Shown here: positions 1-9,220 of the stretch, piece after piece
Position numbering within the stretch: the first letter of the stretch is position 1
Layout of the letters: each line of letters opens with the position of its first letter
Assembly (NCBI RefSeq): GCF_033546935.1
Contig: NZ_CP137854.1
Location: 4,836,001 to 4,900,000, forward strand
DNA: 64,000 nt
Direction of reading: 5' to 3'
From: Xylophilus sp. GOD-11R
GTDB taxonomy: Bacteria; Pseudomonadota; Gammaproteobacteria; Burkholderiales; Burkholderiaceae_C
The notes under the pieces: generated by a model
The model's database searches: none
Told to the model about the DNA's origin: nothing
What the model saw: the letters and a program-made list of their open reading frames with translations, nothing else
Made by a program: the position numbers and the translations under genes

Positions 1-578
1 AACTGCCGGAACACGCGGTGATGGCGCAAGACTGCCGGGCCGGATTCGAAATCCCAGGCATGGATGCGGTGGCGCGGCGTGTCGGACCAGAAGGCGGTGC
101 GGTCGTCAGGCGTCCAGAGCACGCCGTTGGCGGTGGTGGCGTTGCCGGCCTTGAGGCCGATCTCGACCTTGCCGCTGCGCATGTCGATGCACCACAGTTC
201 CGCCGCCCGCTTGTCGCGCGGCTCGTACAGGGTGCCGGCCCAGAACCGGCCGAGGCTGTCGCACTTTCCGTCGTTGAAGCGGGTCGTGGCCGGATCGTGT
301 GGGAACCGCGCCAGCAATGTCAGATCGCCGCCCCAGGTACGAGCGCGGTAGACACCGTCGCGCAGCGCGATGACCAGGCCACCGCCCCTGATCGGTGCAA
401 TGCAGCCGGGCTCGGAAGGCATGTTCCAGCCTTCCTTGGAGCCGGTTTCAGGGTTACCGCGCAGCAGCCTGCGTGCGGGAATATCGACCCAGTAGAGCAG
501 GCGCTCGGCGGGGTGCCAGAAAGGAGATTCGCCCAGGATCTCGGGCGTGTCGAAGGCGGGCGTCCAGGAGATTTGCAT
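1..578 (-). CDS. SMP-30/gluconolactonase/LRE family protein (C-terminus cut by window edge)
   Basis: The reverse strand codes from ATG at 578 to the window edge without a stop, giving about 192 residues of a six-bladed beta-propeller lactonase of the SMP-30 family. The N-terminus has the family pattern LGESPFWH, where the glutamate is a metal ligand, followed by LYWVDI. Further on come GCIAP, an RFNDGKCDSLGRFWAGT block that includes the conserved Asn-Asp ligand region, and TTANGVLWTPD with the ligand Asn. Family members hydrolyse sugar lactones such as gluconolactone, using a divalent metal. The substrate cannot be read from this part. The gene is transcribed away from amt and separated from it by a terminator. 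About a third of the usual 290-300 residues is missing beyond the edge. Confidence 0.85.
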   Translation of the reverse strand, partial: MQISWTPAFDTPEILGESPFWHPAERLLYWVDIPARRLLRGNPETGSKEGWNMPSEPGCIAPIRGGGLVIALRDGVYRARTWGGDLTLLARFPHDPATTRFNDGKCDSLGRFWAGTLYEPRDKRAAELWCIDMRSGKVEIGLKAGNATTANGVLWTPDDRTAFWSDTPRHRIHAWDFESGPAVLRHHRVFRQ

Positions 579-626
579 CGCACGACCATACGTCCTGGCA
601 ACGCGCGCCGGCGTTTCAGGACGCAG

Positions 627-656
627 AAAAAAAAGGGCCCGCGGTGAGGCGGGCCC
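627..656 (-). terminator. Rho-independent terminator of the torF-glnK-amt operon
   Basis: On the reverse strand an 8-bp perfect GC stem (GGGCCCGC pairing with GCGGGCCC, 635-642 with 649-656) with a 6-base loop is followed by eight T residues (627-634). It lies 85 bases past the amt stop codon, so it should end that operon before the SMP-30 gene on the same strand. Confidence 0.9.
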
Positions 657-740
657 AACATCCAAAGGAGACTCTCGCTACAAAGCAAGTTCGCAGCCCC
701 GAGAACAATGCAAGCATCGTGCCCGGGTCTCCACGATGTC

Positions 741-2291
741 TTAGTGGTAGGCGGTTTCGCCGTGGGTCGTGATGTCCAGGCCTTCGCGCTCGGACTCTTC
801 GCTGACGCGCAGGCCGATGGTCATGTCGACCAGCTTGTAGGCGATGAACGAAACCACGCCGGACCAGACGATGGTGAGGATCACGCCCTTGAGCTGCGTC
901 CAGACCTGCGAACCGATCGAGTAGGCGTCGGCGGTGATGACCGTGGCGGTCGTCCAGTCGGCGACGAAGCCGGGGCCACCCAGGCTCGGAGCGTTGAACA
1001 CACCGGTCAGCACCGCACCCAGGATGCCGCAGACGCCGTGCACGCCGAACACGTCGAGCGTGTCGTCCGCGCCGAGCATGCGCTTCAGGCCGGTCACGCC
1101 CCACAGGCCGGCGAAGCCGGAGATGAGACCGATGACCAGGCCACCGCCGATGCCGACGTTGCCGGCGGCCGGGGTGATCGCCACCAGGCCGGCGACGGCG
1201 CCGGAAGCGGCACCCAGCATCGAGGCCTTGCCACGCAGCATGGACTCGCCGAGTGCCCAGGTCAGCACCGCACCGGCGGTCGCCAGCATGGTGTTGGCGA
1301 AGGCCAGAGCGGAGGTGCCGTTGGCTTCCAGGGCGGAGCCGGCGTTGAAGCCGAACCAGCCGACCCACAGCAGGGAGGCGCCGACCATGGTGAGCGTCAG
1401 GCTGTGAGGCGTCAGCGCCTCCTTGCCGAAGCCGATGCGCTTGCCCACGCAGTACGCACCGACCAGACCGGCGACGGCCGCGTTGATGTGCACCACGGTA
1501 CCGCCGGCGAAGTCCAGCGCGCCCCATTGCCACAGCAGACCGGCCTTGGCGTTCATCGCATCGACGACGTCGGCACCGGTGTAGGCGTCAGGCCCCATCC
1601 AGAACCAGACCATGTGGGCCATCGGGATGTAGCTGAAGGTGAACCACAGGACCATGAAGGCCAGCACGGCGGAGAACTTGATGCGCTCGGCGAACGAACC
1701 GACGATCAGTGCGCAGGTGATGCCGGCGAACGTGGCCTGGAAGCAGGCGAACACGATTTCCGGAATGACCACGCCCTTGCTGAAGGTCGCGCCGTTGGCG
1801 AAGGTGCCGGCGACGTTGTCCCAGATGCCCTTCATGAAGAAGCGATCGAAACCGCCGATGAAGGCATTGCCTTCGGTGAAAGCCAGGCTGTAGCCGTAGA
1901 TGAACCAGAGCACGACGATGAGCGAGAAGGTGACCAGCACCTGCATCAGCACCGACAGCATGTTCTTGCTGCGGACCAGGCCGCCGTAGAACAGCGCCAG
2001 GCCGGGGACGGCCATCATCAGCACGAGCAGCGTGGAGACCATCATCCAGGCGACGTCGCCCTTGTTGGGGGTCGGAGCGGGCGCTTCCGTGGAGGGAGCG
2101 GTTTCAGCGGCTGCAGGCGCCGCGGCGGCTGGAGCGGCAGCGGTAGCGGCCGGTGCGGCCGGCGTGGTGGCGGCCGGCGCGTTGGCCGTCGCTTCGCCGG
2201 TGGCCGGAGCGGTCGTCGTCTGCGCGACGGCGAAGGATGCGCCGGCGATCAGGCTCGCGCCGAGCAGCAGGGAGGCAAGGAATTTTTTCAT
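741..2291 (-). CDS. amt: Ammonium transporter Amt
   Basis: A 516-residue Amt/MEP/Rh family ammonium channel of the inner membrane. A signal peptide (residues 1-23, ending SFAVAQ) is followed by an unusually long linker, residues 24-75, made almost wholly of Ala, Pro and Thr. The 11-helix channel starts at about residue 77 (DVAWMMVSTLLVLMM). Family marks include ALFYGGLVRSKN, the first pore histidine in HINAAVAGLVG, the second in FGVHGVCGILGAV, and the C-terminal regulatory tail ESEREGLDI that contacts GlnK. It is the last gene of torF-glnK-amt and lies just downstream of glnK, whose product in known systems plugs the channel when nitrogen is plentiful. Only the length of the Ala/Pro linker is unusual. 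Confidence 0.97.
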   Translation of the reverse strand: MKKFLASLLLGASLIAGASFAVAQTTTAPATGEATANAPAATTPAAPAATAAAPAAAAPAAAETAPSTEAPAPTPNKGDVAWMMVSTLLVLMMAVPGLALFYGGLVRSKNMLSVLMQVLVTFSLIVVLWFIYGYSLAFTEGNAFIGGFDRFFMKGIWDNVAGTFANGATFSKGVVIPEIVFACFQATFAGITCALIVGSFAERIKFSAVLAFMVLWFTFSYIPMAHMVWFWMGPDAYTGADVVDAMNAKAGLLWQWGALDFAGGTVVHINAAVAGLVGAYCVGKRIGFGKEALTPHSLTLTMVGASLLWVGWFGFNAGSALEANGTSALAFANTMLATAGAVLTWALGESMLRGKASMLGAASGAVAGLVAITPAAGNVGIGGGLVIGLISGFAGLWGVTGLKRMLGADDTLDVFGVHGVCGILGAVLTGVFNAPSLGGPGFVADWTTATVITADAYSIGSQVWTQLKGVILTIVWSGVVSFIAYKLVDMTIGLRVSEESEREGLDITTHGETAYH

Positions 2292-2316
2292 TTCGGTGAT
2301 TCTTTCTTCCTGCGGA

Positions 2317-3448
<1,132 letters not shown>

Positions 3449-3516
3449 ATCTCTTCTCCGGGGGTGAAGTAGGGGAATGGATGGGGGGAGTGTGACAAAT
3501 TGCCACATCGCAAATC

Positions 3517-3531
3517 GCACGATCCATGCCA
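3517..3531 (-). promoter_or_regulatory. Probable sigma54 (RpoN) promoter for torF-glnK-amt
   Basis: Reverse strand reads TGGCATG-GATC-GTGC, matching the -24/-12 consensus TGGCACG-N4-TTGC at all four key GG and GC bases with correct spacing. It sits 69 bases upstream of the torF start. A TGCACC half-site (3555-3560) upstream could be part of an NtrC site, but its partner is poor. Nitrogen control of glnK-amt by NtrC and sigma54 is established in other proteobacteria. Confidence 0.6.
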
Positions 3532-3737
3532 GATGTCCATCTCGATCGCAGGGATGCACCAAATCTAGGGCATACCCTTATGTGCCCGGCGCATCTTGTA
3601 CTTTTAAGAATGCATGATCGCTCCGATTCGGCGCTCTCCCGCGAATAATGCTCTGCTTCGGTGCATAGTGTGTACGCACATCGTGATTCAATATGCCGCT
3701 TTCCGCAAATGCGGGAGTTTCAACATAAGGAAAGCAC

Positions 3738-5276
3738 ATGTCGATCGCGATTGTGCAAAGCCGGGCCCTGCAAGGAATGCAGGCCGCCGCGGTGACCGTG
3801 GAAGTGCATCTGGCCAACGGCTTGCCGAGCTTCACGCTGGTGGGTTTGGCCGATGTCGAAGTGAAGGAGGCCCGGGAGCGGGTGCGCTCGGCGCTGCTGA
3901 ACGCGGGGCTGGAATTTCCCCACAACAAGCGCATCACCGTGAACCTCGCGCCGGCCGATCTGCCCAAGGATTCCGGCCGCTTCGACCTGCCGATCGCACT
4001 CGGGATTCTGGCGGCCAGCGGCCAGGTGGACGCATCGCAACTGGCCGGTTGGGAATTCGCCGGCGAGCTCTCGCTCTCGGGTGAACTGCGGCCGGTGCGC
4101 GGGGCGCTTGCGATGGCGCTGGCCCTGCGGCGCGGCTCGCCCGACACGCGGCTCGTACTGCCCACCGTGAGCGCTGGCGAAGCCGCGCTGGTGCCGGGCC
4201 GCGAAATCTACGGCGCGCGCCATCTGCTCGACGTCGTCGCCCGCTTTTTGCCGGCCGGTACCGAAGGCCCGGCCGATCCGCCCGAAGGCTGGTCGCGACC
4301 CGGCGCGCAGGCGCTGGCCACGCAGCCGGTCTACCAGGATCTCGGCGACGTGCGAGGCCAGGCCGGCGCCAAGCGCGCGCTGGAGATCGCCGCGGCCGGC
4401 GGCCACAGCCTGTTGATGGTGGGCCCGCCGGGTTCGGGCAAGTCGATGCTGGCGCAGCGCTTCGCCGGCCTGCTGCCGCCGATGTCGCTCGACGAGGCAC
4501 TGGAAAGCGCCGCCATCGCCAGCCTCGGTGGCCCGTTCGACCTGGCCCGCTGGGGCCAGCGCCCGACCCGGTCGCCGCACCACACCGCCAGCGCGGTCGC
4601 GCTGGTGGGCGGAGGCTCGCCACCACGGCCGGGCGAGATATCGATGGCGCACCGCGGGGTCTTGTTTCTGGACGAGCTTCCGGAGTTCGCCCGACCTGCG
4701 CTGGAGGCGCTGCGCGAGCCGCTCGAGACGGGTCAGATCAGCATCTCGCGGGCTGCACGCCGGTCTGAATTCCCGGCACGCTTTCAGCTCGTGGCGGCGA
4801 TGAATCCCACGCCCTGCGGCGGTCTCGGCACCCGCGAGAACCCGTACCGGTCGAGCCCGGAGCAGATCCAGCGCTACCAGGCACGCATCTCCGGCCCGCT
4901 GCTCGACCGGATCGACCTGCAGATCGAAGTGCCCGCCCTGACACCGGCCGACCTGCTGCAGGCGCCGCCCGGCGAAGACACCGCCACCATCCGGGCCCGG
5001 GTGCATGCGGCCCGCGAACACGCTTTGGGGCGACAGGGCAAGGCCAACCACGCCCTGCAGGCGGCCGAGGTGGAAACGCACGCCGCGCTCGATGCGCCGG
5101 CCCTGGCCTTTCTGCACCGCACCGCCACCAAGCTGGGCTGGTCGGCGCGCAGCACGCACCGGGTGATGCGGGTGGCGCGCACCATCGCCGACCTGGCCGG
5201 CGCCACCGCCGTCGGCGTCGGACATCTGGCAGAAGCGGCTCAGTACCGGCGAGCCCTGCTCGTACCCCAGGCGTGA
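3738..5276 (+). CDS. comM: YifB/ComM family Mg-chelatase-like AAA+ ATPase
   Basis: 512 residues, full length for the ComM family. The N-terminal ChlI-like domain (about residues 1-170) opens with FTLVGLADVEVKEARERVRSAL, a ComM hallmark. The AAA+ domain has Walker A GPPGSGKS at 229-236, Walker B FLDELPEF near 305, and the MNPTPCGG and SGPLLDRIDLQIEVP blocks; the C-terminal helical Mg-chelatase domain ends with AAQYR. ComM is a hexameric helicase that extends the D-loop by branch migration during natural transformation. An AAGGAAA site precedes the ATG. The gene stands alone between the divergent torF operon and a convergent amidohydrolase. Confidence 0.95.
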   Translation: MSIAIVQSRALQGMQAAAVTVEVHLANGLPSFTLVGLADVEVKEARERVRSALLNAGLEFPHNKRITVNLAPADLPKDSGRFDLPIALGILAASGQVDASQLAGWEFAGELSLSGELRPVRGALAMALALRRGSPDTRLVLPTVSAGEAALVPGREIYGARHLLDVVARFLPAGTEGPADPPEGWSRPGAQALATQPVYQDLGDVRGQAGAKRALEIAAAGGHSLLMVGPPGSGKSMLAQRFAGLLPPMSLDEALESAAIASLGGPFDLARWGQRPTRSPHHTASAVALVGGGSPPRPGEISMAHRGVLFLDELPEFARPALEALREPLETGQISISRAARRSEFPARFQLVAAMNPTPCGGLGTRENPYRSSPEQIQRYQARISGPLLDRIDLQIEVPALTPADLLQAPPGEDTATIRARVHAAREHALGRQGKANHALQAAEVETHAALDAPALAFLHRTATKLGWSARSTHRVMRVARTIADLAGATAVGVGHLAEAAQYRRALLVPQA

Positions 5277-5288
5277 ACGCGGTGCGGC

Positions 5289-6749
5289 TCAGCCGACTGC
5301 CGCATCGCTGCGGCGGATCACCCGGCCACCGTAGACCTCCGTGCCCGCGCCGTCGCGCCAGGCGATGGCGCCGTTGACCAGCACCGCGTCGATGCCGGCG
5401 GCCTGGCGCGTGGGCTGGTCCCAGGTAGCGAGGTCGGCGATGCCACCGGCGTCGAATACGGTCACGTCGGCAAAATAGCCCGGCGCGATGCGACCCCGGC
5501 CGGGCAGGCGGAAGTGCGTCGCGGTGAGCCCGGTCATCTTGTGCACCGCCTCTTCGAGCGTGAACAGGCCGACGTCGCGGCAATAGTGACCGAGCACGCG
5601 CGGGAAGGTGCCCCACAGGCGCGGATGCGGCGCGCTGTCGTGCGGAATGCCGTCGGAGCCGACCATGGTGGCGGGAAACTTCAGGATGCGTTGCACGTCC
5701 TGTTCGTCCATCAGGAAGTAGATGGCGCCGGCCGGCTGCAGGGCGTCCACCGCATCTTCCGGCGACAGGCCCATGTCGCGCGCGATGTCGTCGAGATCGC
5801 GGCCGGCATGCTCGGGATGCGGCACCGACTTGGTCACAATCACCCGGCTCGACACCGGAAGCCGGTCCTTGCGCAGCACGGTCGATCCGGCCGTATACGG
5901 GTAGGCGTCCAGCGCCACCGGCTGGGTTTGCATGGCGCGGGCGATGTGCGCCAGCGTCTGCACCGAGCGGCCATGGTTGTGCTTGCCGATCAGCTTGTGG
6001 TGCGACAGCACGACCGGCGCATCCCCAGCGGCCCCCACGGCGATGGCTTCGTCCATCGCCTCGAAAATGCGGTCGCTCTCGTCGCGAATATGGCTGGCGT
6101 AGACGCCACCGGTGCCGCGCATGGCTTCGATCACGCCGGCCATCTCGGCGGTGCTCGCCGGCATCGCCGCCGGGTACGCCGCGCCGGTCGACAGCCCGAT
6201 CGCGCCGGCGTCCATCGCCTCGCGCAGCAGGCCGCGCATGGCCTCGATCTCGGCGTCGGTCGCGCTGCGGTCGAGCCGCTCCATCGCCGCCACACGCAGC
6301 GCGGTGTGACCCACCAGGCAGGCGGCGTTGACGGCCGACGGCCGGCTTTCCAGGTCGGCCAGATAGGCCGCGAAGGTGTCGAAGCGGAAGTCCGCCGGAT
6401 CGTCGCCGAGCAGGTTGAGCGGCTGCGGCACCGGCTGGCCGGCGCGGGCTTTCCATGGCGCCAGGCTGATGCCGCAATTGCCGGTGATCACCGTGGTCAC
6501 GCCCTGGCTGAGCTTGGCCGGCATCTGCGGCGTGGCCGTGAGGTAGCGGTCGTCGTGGGTATGCGAGTCGATGAACCCCGGCGCCACGATGCGGCCGGTG
6601 GCGTCGATCACCGTATCGGCGGTATCGGTGTCCAGTGCGCCGAGCGCGACGATGCGGTCCCCCCGGATAGCCACATCGCCGCGCCGGCGCCCTGAACCCG
6701 TGCCGTCCACCACGGTGCCGTGGCGGATGAGAACGTCGTAATGAGCCAT
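5289..6749 (-). CDS. N-acyl-D-amino-acid deacylase (D-aminoacylase), amidohydrolase family
   Basis: 486 residues. It has the full residue set of D-aminoacylases: the metal pair His63/His65 in DSHTHDD, the bridging Cys92 in GNCG, His220 in ASHIRDES, His250 in LSHHK and the catalytic Asp366 in VGSDGIPHD. These are at nearly the same numbers as in the characterised Alcaligenes enzyme. The reaction hydrolyses N-acyl-D-amino acids to a D-amino acid and a carboxylate in the cytoplasm. The C-terminus carries the usual VLVNGAIAWRDG strand of the composite beta-domain. It is the last gene of a co-directional group with a Bug receptor, a PLP lyase and an N-carbamoyl-D-amino-acid hydrolase, but a 318-base repeat-bearing gap separates it from them. 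The context points to catabolism of N-blocked D-amino acids. Confidence 0.9.
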   Translation of the reverse strand: MAHYDVLIRHGTVVDGTGSGRRRGDVAIRGDRIVALGALDTDTADTVIDATGRIVAPGFIDSHTHDDRYLTATPQMPAKLSQGVTTVITGNCGISLAPWKARAGQPVPQPLNLLGDDPADFRFDTFAAYLADLESRPSAVNAACLVGHTALRVAAMERLDRSATDAEIEAMRGLLREAMDAGAIGLSTGAAYPAAMPASTAEMAGVIEAMRGTGGVYASHIRDESDRIFEAMDEAIAVGAAGDAPVVLSHHKLIGKHNHGRSVQTLAHIARAMQTQPVALDAYPYTAGSTVLRKDRLPVSSRVIVTKSVPHPEHAGRDLDDIARDMGLSPEDAVDALQPAGAIYFLMDEQDVQRILKFPATMVGSDGIPHDSAPHPRLWGTFPRVLGHYCRDVGLFTLEEAVHKMTGLTATHFRLPGRGRIAPGYFADVTVFDAGGIADLATWDQPTRQAAGIDAVLVNGAIAWRDGAGTEVYGGRVIRRSDAAVG

Positions 6750-6851
6750 GTTCGCGTCCTTCCATTCAAACCGGAAGCCTGCCCTCGGCAGGTCCGCATT
6801 GCCCCTGAACCCGACCCCGCCTCATCCGGCCCGAGGCTGAAGCGAAGCGAA

Positions 6852-7066
6852 GCCGACTGCCTGACAGGCGTGGCAGCGAGGCTACGCCGAGCCCGCCCGC
6901 CGCCCCCGGAAGGGGGTGGGCGAATACACGAAGTGCGTAGCCTGCGGGAGAGCCTCGCCCTCGAGGCCGACTGCCTCAAGGGCGAGGCAGCGAGGCTACG
7001 CCGAGCCAGCCCGCCGCCCCCGGTGAGGGGGTAGGCGGCCACACGAAGTGGGCAAGCCTGGGGGAG
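6852..7066. repeat. Two copies of a ~100-bp hairpin-bearing dispersed repeat
   Basis: Two direct copies, 6852-6952 and 6966-7066, 114 bases apart. Each begins GCCGACTGCCT, continues with GCAGCGAGGCTACGCCGAGC, then a CGCCCCCGG-n-GGGGGT hairpin, then CACGAAGTG, and ends GCCTG-G-GGAG. The inverse complement of the same parts recurs at 43317-43460 (CAGGCTACGCACTTCG and CCCCCTTCCGGGGG), and a shorter relative lies inside a gene near 14900-15000. The array fills most of the 318-base gap between two operon genes and ends one base before the stop codon of the Bug gene. No gene is seen in the gap. Function unknown; the hairpins may affect termination or mRNA stability. Confidence 0.85.
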
Positions 7067-7067
7067 T

Positions 7068-8057
7068 TCAATCCACCGCCGCGCCGGAGCGCTTGACCAC
7101 GTCCGCCCACATCGGGCGTTCCTTGTGCGCCAGATCGAACAGCGCGCTGCGCGGACCGGCGGTCACTTCGAAGGCCATGCCGGCCAGGCGGGCCTTGAGC
7201 TGCGGGTTGTTCAGCGCGTTGTTGAAGGCCTTGTTCAGGAAGTCGAGGGTGTGCGGATCGACACCGGCCGGCGCCACGTAGCCCGTCCAGGCCACGGCGT
7301 TGTAGCCCTTGAGGCCGGACTCGGCCATGGTCGGCATGTTGGGCAGGGTCGGGTCGCGCTTGGTGCCGGTCACGCCCAGCGGAATCACCTTGCCGCTCTG
7401 GATGTACGGTGCGATGGTGGTGATGTTCTCGAACAGCACGTCGATCTCGCCGCGGATCAGCGCCAGATCGGCTTCCAGGCCGCCCTTGTAGGGAATGTGG
7501 GTCATGAAGGTGCCCGACATCGACTTGAACATCTCGGCGCTCAGGTGGCCGGTGGTGCCATTGCCGCCGGAGCCCACGCTCAGCGAGCCGGGTTTCTTCT
7601 TGGCCAGGGCGATCAGCTCCTGCACCGACTTCACGCCCAGCTCGGGGCGCACCACCAGCACGTTCTGCACGTAGCCGGCGAGCGCCACCGGGGCGAGCTG
7701 CTTGTCGGCGTCGTAGGGCAGCTTCTTGTAGAGCGCCTGGTTGATCGCCAGCGTGGCGACGTTGGCGTAGGCGATGGTGTAGCCGTCGGCCGGCGAGTTG
7801 ATCAGGGCCTGCGTGCCGATGATCCCGGAGGCGCCGACGCGGTTCATCACCACGACCGACTGGCCGATGTCGCGGCCGACCTGCTCGGCCAGCATGCGCG
7901 ACAGGATGTCGGGCGTGGTGCCGGCGTTGAAGGGCACGATGATGGTGATGGGACGGTCGGGGAAGGCGGCGTGGGCGGCACCGGCCAGCATCAGGGCGGC
8001 GGCCGGCAGGGCCAGCCGGCGCACCAGGCGGGCGAAAGCGGTCTTGAAGGTGGACAT
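7068..8057 (-). CDS. Bug family tripartite tricarboxylate transporter substrate-binding protein
   Basis: A 329-residue periplasmic receptor of the TctC/Bug family. The signal peptide (MSTFKTAFARLVRRLALPA to GAAHA) has several Arg residues before the hydrophobic core. The mature protein starts FPDRPITIIVPFNAGTTPDILSRMLAEQ, the family's ligand-loop signature, and continues with VVVMNRVGASG and HIPYKGG. Ligands of this family are usually carboxylates or amino-acid derivatives. No TctA or TctB membrane gene is nearby, as is common for expanded Bug sets in Burkholderiales. It is the third gene of a D-amino-acid operon, so a carboxylated N-substituted or free D-amino acid is a reasonable but unproved ligand. 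Confidence 0.92.
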   Translation of the reverse strand: MSTFKTAFARLVRRLALPAAALMLAGAAHAAFPDRPITIIVPFNAGTTPDILSRMLAEQVGRDIGQSVVVMNRVGASGIIGTQALINSPADGYTIAYANVATLAINQALYKKLPYDADKQLAPVALAGYVQNVLVVRPELGVKSVQELIALAKKKPGSLSVGSGGNGTTGHLSAEMFKSMSGTFMTHIPYKGGLEADLALIRGEIDVLFENITTIAPYIQSGKVIPLGVTGTKRDPTLPNMPTMAESGLKGYNAVAWTGYVAPAGVDPHTLDFLNKAFNNALNNPQLKARLAGMAFEVTAGPRSALFDLAHKERPMWADVVKRSGAAVD

Positions 8058-8141
8058 GGTGGGGTCGTCGGGTGGAAGGTTGGTGGGACGGGACGAGAGA
8101 AAAAGAAGATGAAAAAAGTCGTTCGGAAAACGGGCGCTGTC

Positions 8142-9185
8142 TCAGTCGTTGAGCATTTCGCGCAGCAGCGGCGTGTCGATGTTTCCGCCCGACAGCACCA
8201 CGACCGCGTCGCGGCCCTGCAGATCGAGCTTGCCGGCCAGCAGGGCCGCCAGCGCGACCGCGCCGCCGGGCTCGACGACCAGGCGCAGCTCTTCGAGCGC
8301 GAAACGGATCGCGGTGCGCACTTCGGCATCGCTCACGGCGACGGCGCCGGTGAGGAAGCGGTGGTTGATCTCCCAGGGCAGCTCGGCGGGAATCGCGGCC
8401 ATCAGCGCATCGCACAGCGTGGTCGCACCCGGGGCGTTGGGCACGCGCTGGCCTTGGGCCAGCGACTGCACCGTGTCGTCGAAGCCGGCGGGCTCGACCG
8501 CGAACAGCCGCGTCTGCGGGCTCAGCGCGTCGATCGCCAGGCCGCAGCCTGCGACCATGCCGCCGCCGCCGCAGGGCGTAGCGAACAGGCCCAGATTGGC
8601 GCGGGCGTCGGCGGGCAGATCCTGCAGCGCTTCCAGCGCCACCGTGCCCTGCGCGGCCAGCACCAGCGGATGGTCGCCGGGCGGCACCAGCGTGCCGCCG
8701 GTCTCGGCCAGCAGGCGCATGCCGATCTCTTCACGGCTCTGGGTGCGGCGGTCGTAGTGCACCACCTGCGCGCCCTGCTGCGTGGCCTTGGCGACCTTGT
8801 TCTTCGGTGCGTCGACCGGCATCACCACCGTCGCTGGCAGGCCGAGCGTCCTGGCGGCCCAGGCGATGGCCTGGCCGTGGTTACCGGTGGAATACGCCAC
8901 CACGCCGCGTGCGCGCTGCTCGGGCGTCAGCGCCAGCATGGCGTTGAAGGCACCGCGCGCCTTGAAAGAACCGGTGATCTGCAGGCATTCGGTCTTGAGC
9001 CAGACCGGCGCACCGGCCAGCGCGTCCAGGCGCGGCGAGCGCAGCAGCGGCGTGCGGCGCACATAGGGCGCGATCGCGGTGGCGGCGTGTTCGACATCGG
9101 CGAAGGTCGGCACCCGCATCTCGCCCAGCATCTCGTGCGGGATGGTGGCGGCGGGGCGGGGGCGTGCGGCAGCGGTGGTCGACAT
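8142..9185 (-). CDS. PLP-dependent threonine/serine dehydratase-like lyase (fold type II)
   Basis: 347 residues. Lys75 in TGSFKARGAFNAM is the Schiff-base lysine; STGNHGQAIAWAA is the substrate loop; a glycine-rich CGGGGM binds the cofactor phosphate; a serine in VVLSGGN contacts the pyridine. There is no C-terminal ACT domain, so it is the short catabolic or racemase-like type, not biosynthetic IlvA. The family includes threonine dehydratase, serine racemase and 3-hydroxyaspartate dehydratase, and the sequence alone does not settle the substrate. I chose ATG 9185 for its AGGA site 7 bases upstream. An alternative ATG at 9221 shares one base with the stop of the carbamoylase gene (TGATG), which would give translational coupling and 12 more residues. 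Confidence 0.85.
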   Translation of the reverse strand: MSTTAAARPRPAATIPHEMLGEMRVPTFADVEHAATAIAPYVRRTPLLRSPRLDALAGAPVWLKTECLQITGSFKARGAFNAMLALTPEQRARGVVAYSTGNHGQAIAWAARTLGLPATVVMPVDAPKNKVAKATQQGAQVVHYDRRTQSREEIGMRLLAETGGTLVPPGDHPLVLAAQGTVALEALQDLPADARANLGLFATPCGGGGMVAGCGLAIDALSPQTRLFAVEPAGFDDTVQSLAQGQRVPNAPGATTLCDALMAAIPAELPWEINHRFLTGAVAVSDAEVRTAIRFALEELRLVVEPGGAVALAALLAGKLDLQGRDAVVVLSGGNIDTPLLREMLND

Positions 9186-9220
9186 GGTGGTGTCCTGCGG
9201 ATCGTCGAAATGCGCGGACA

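Noticed and set aside
3555..3572. NtrC site upstream of torF
   Set aside because: One half-site TGCACC is good but the opposite half is poor; not listed as a feature.
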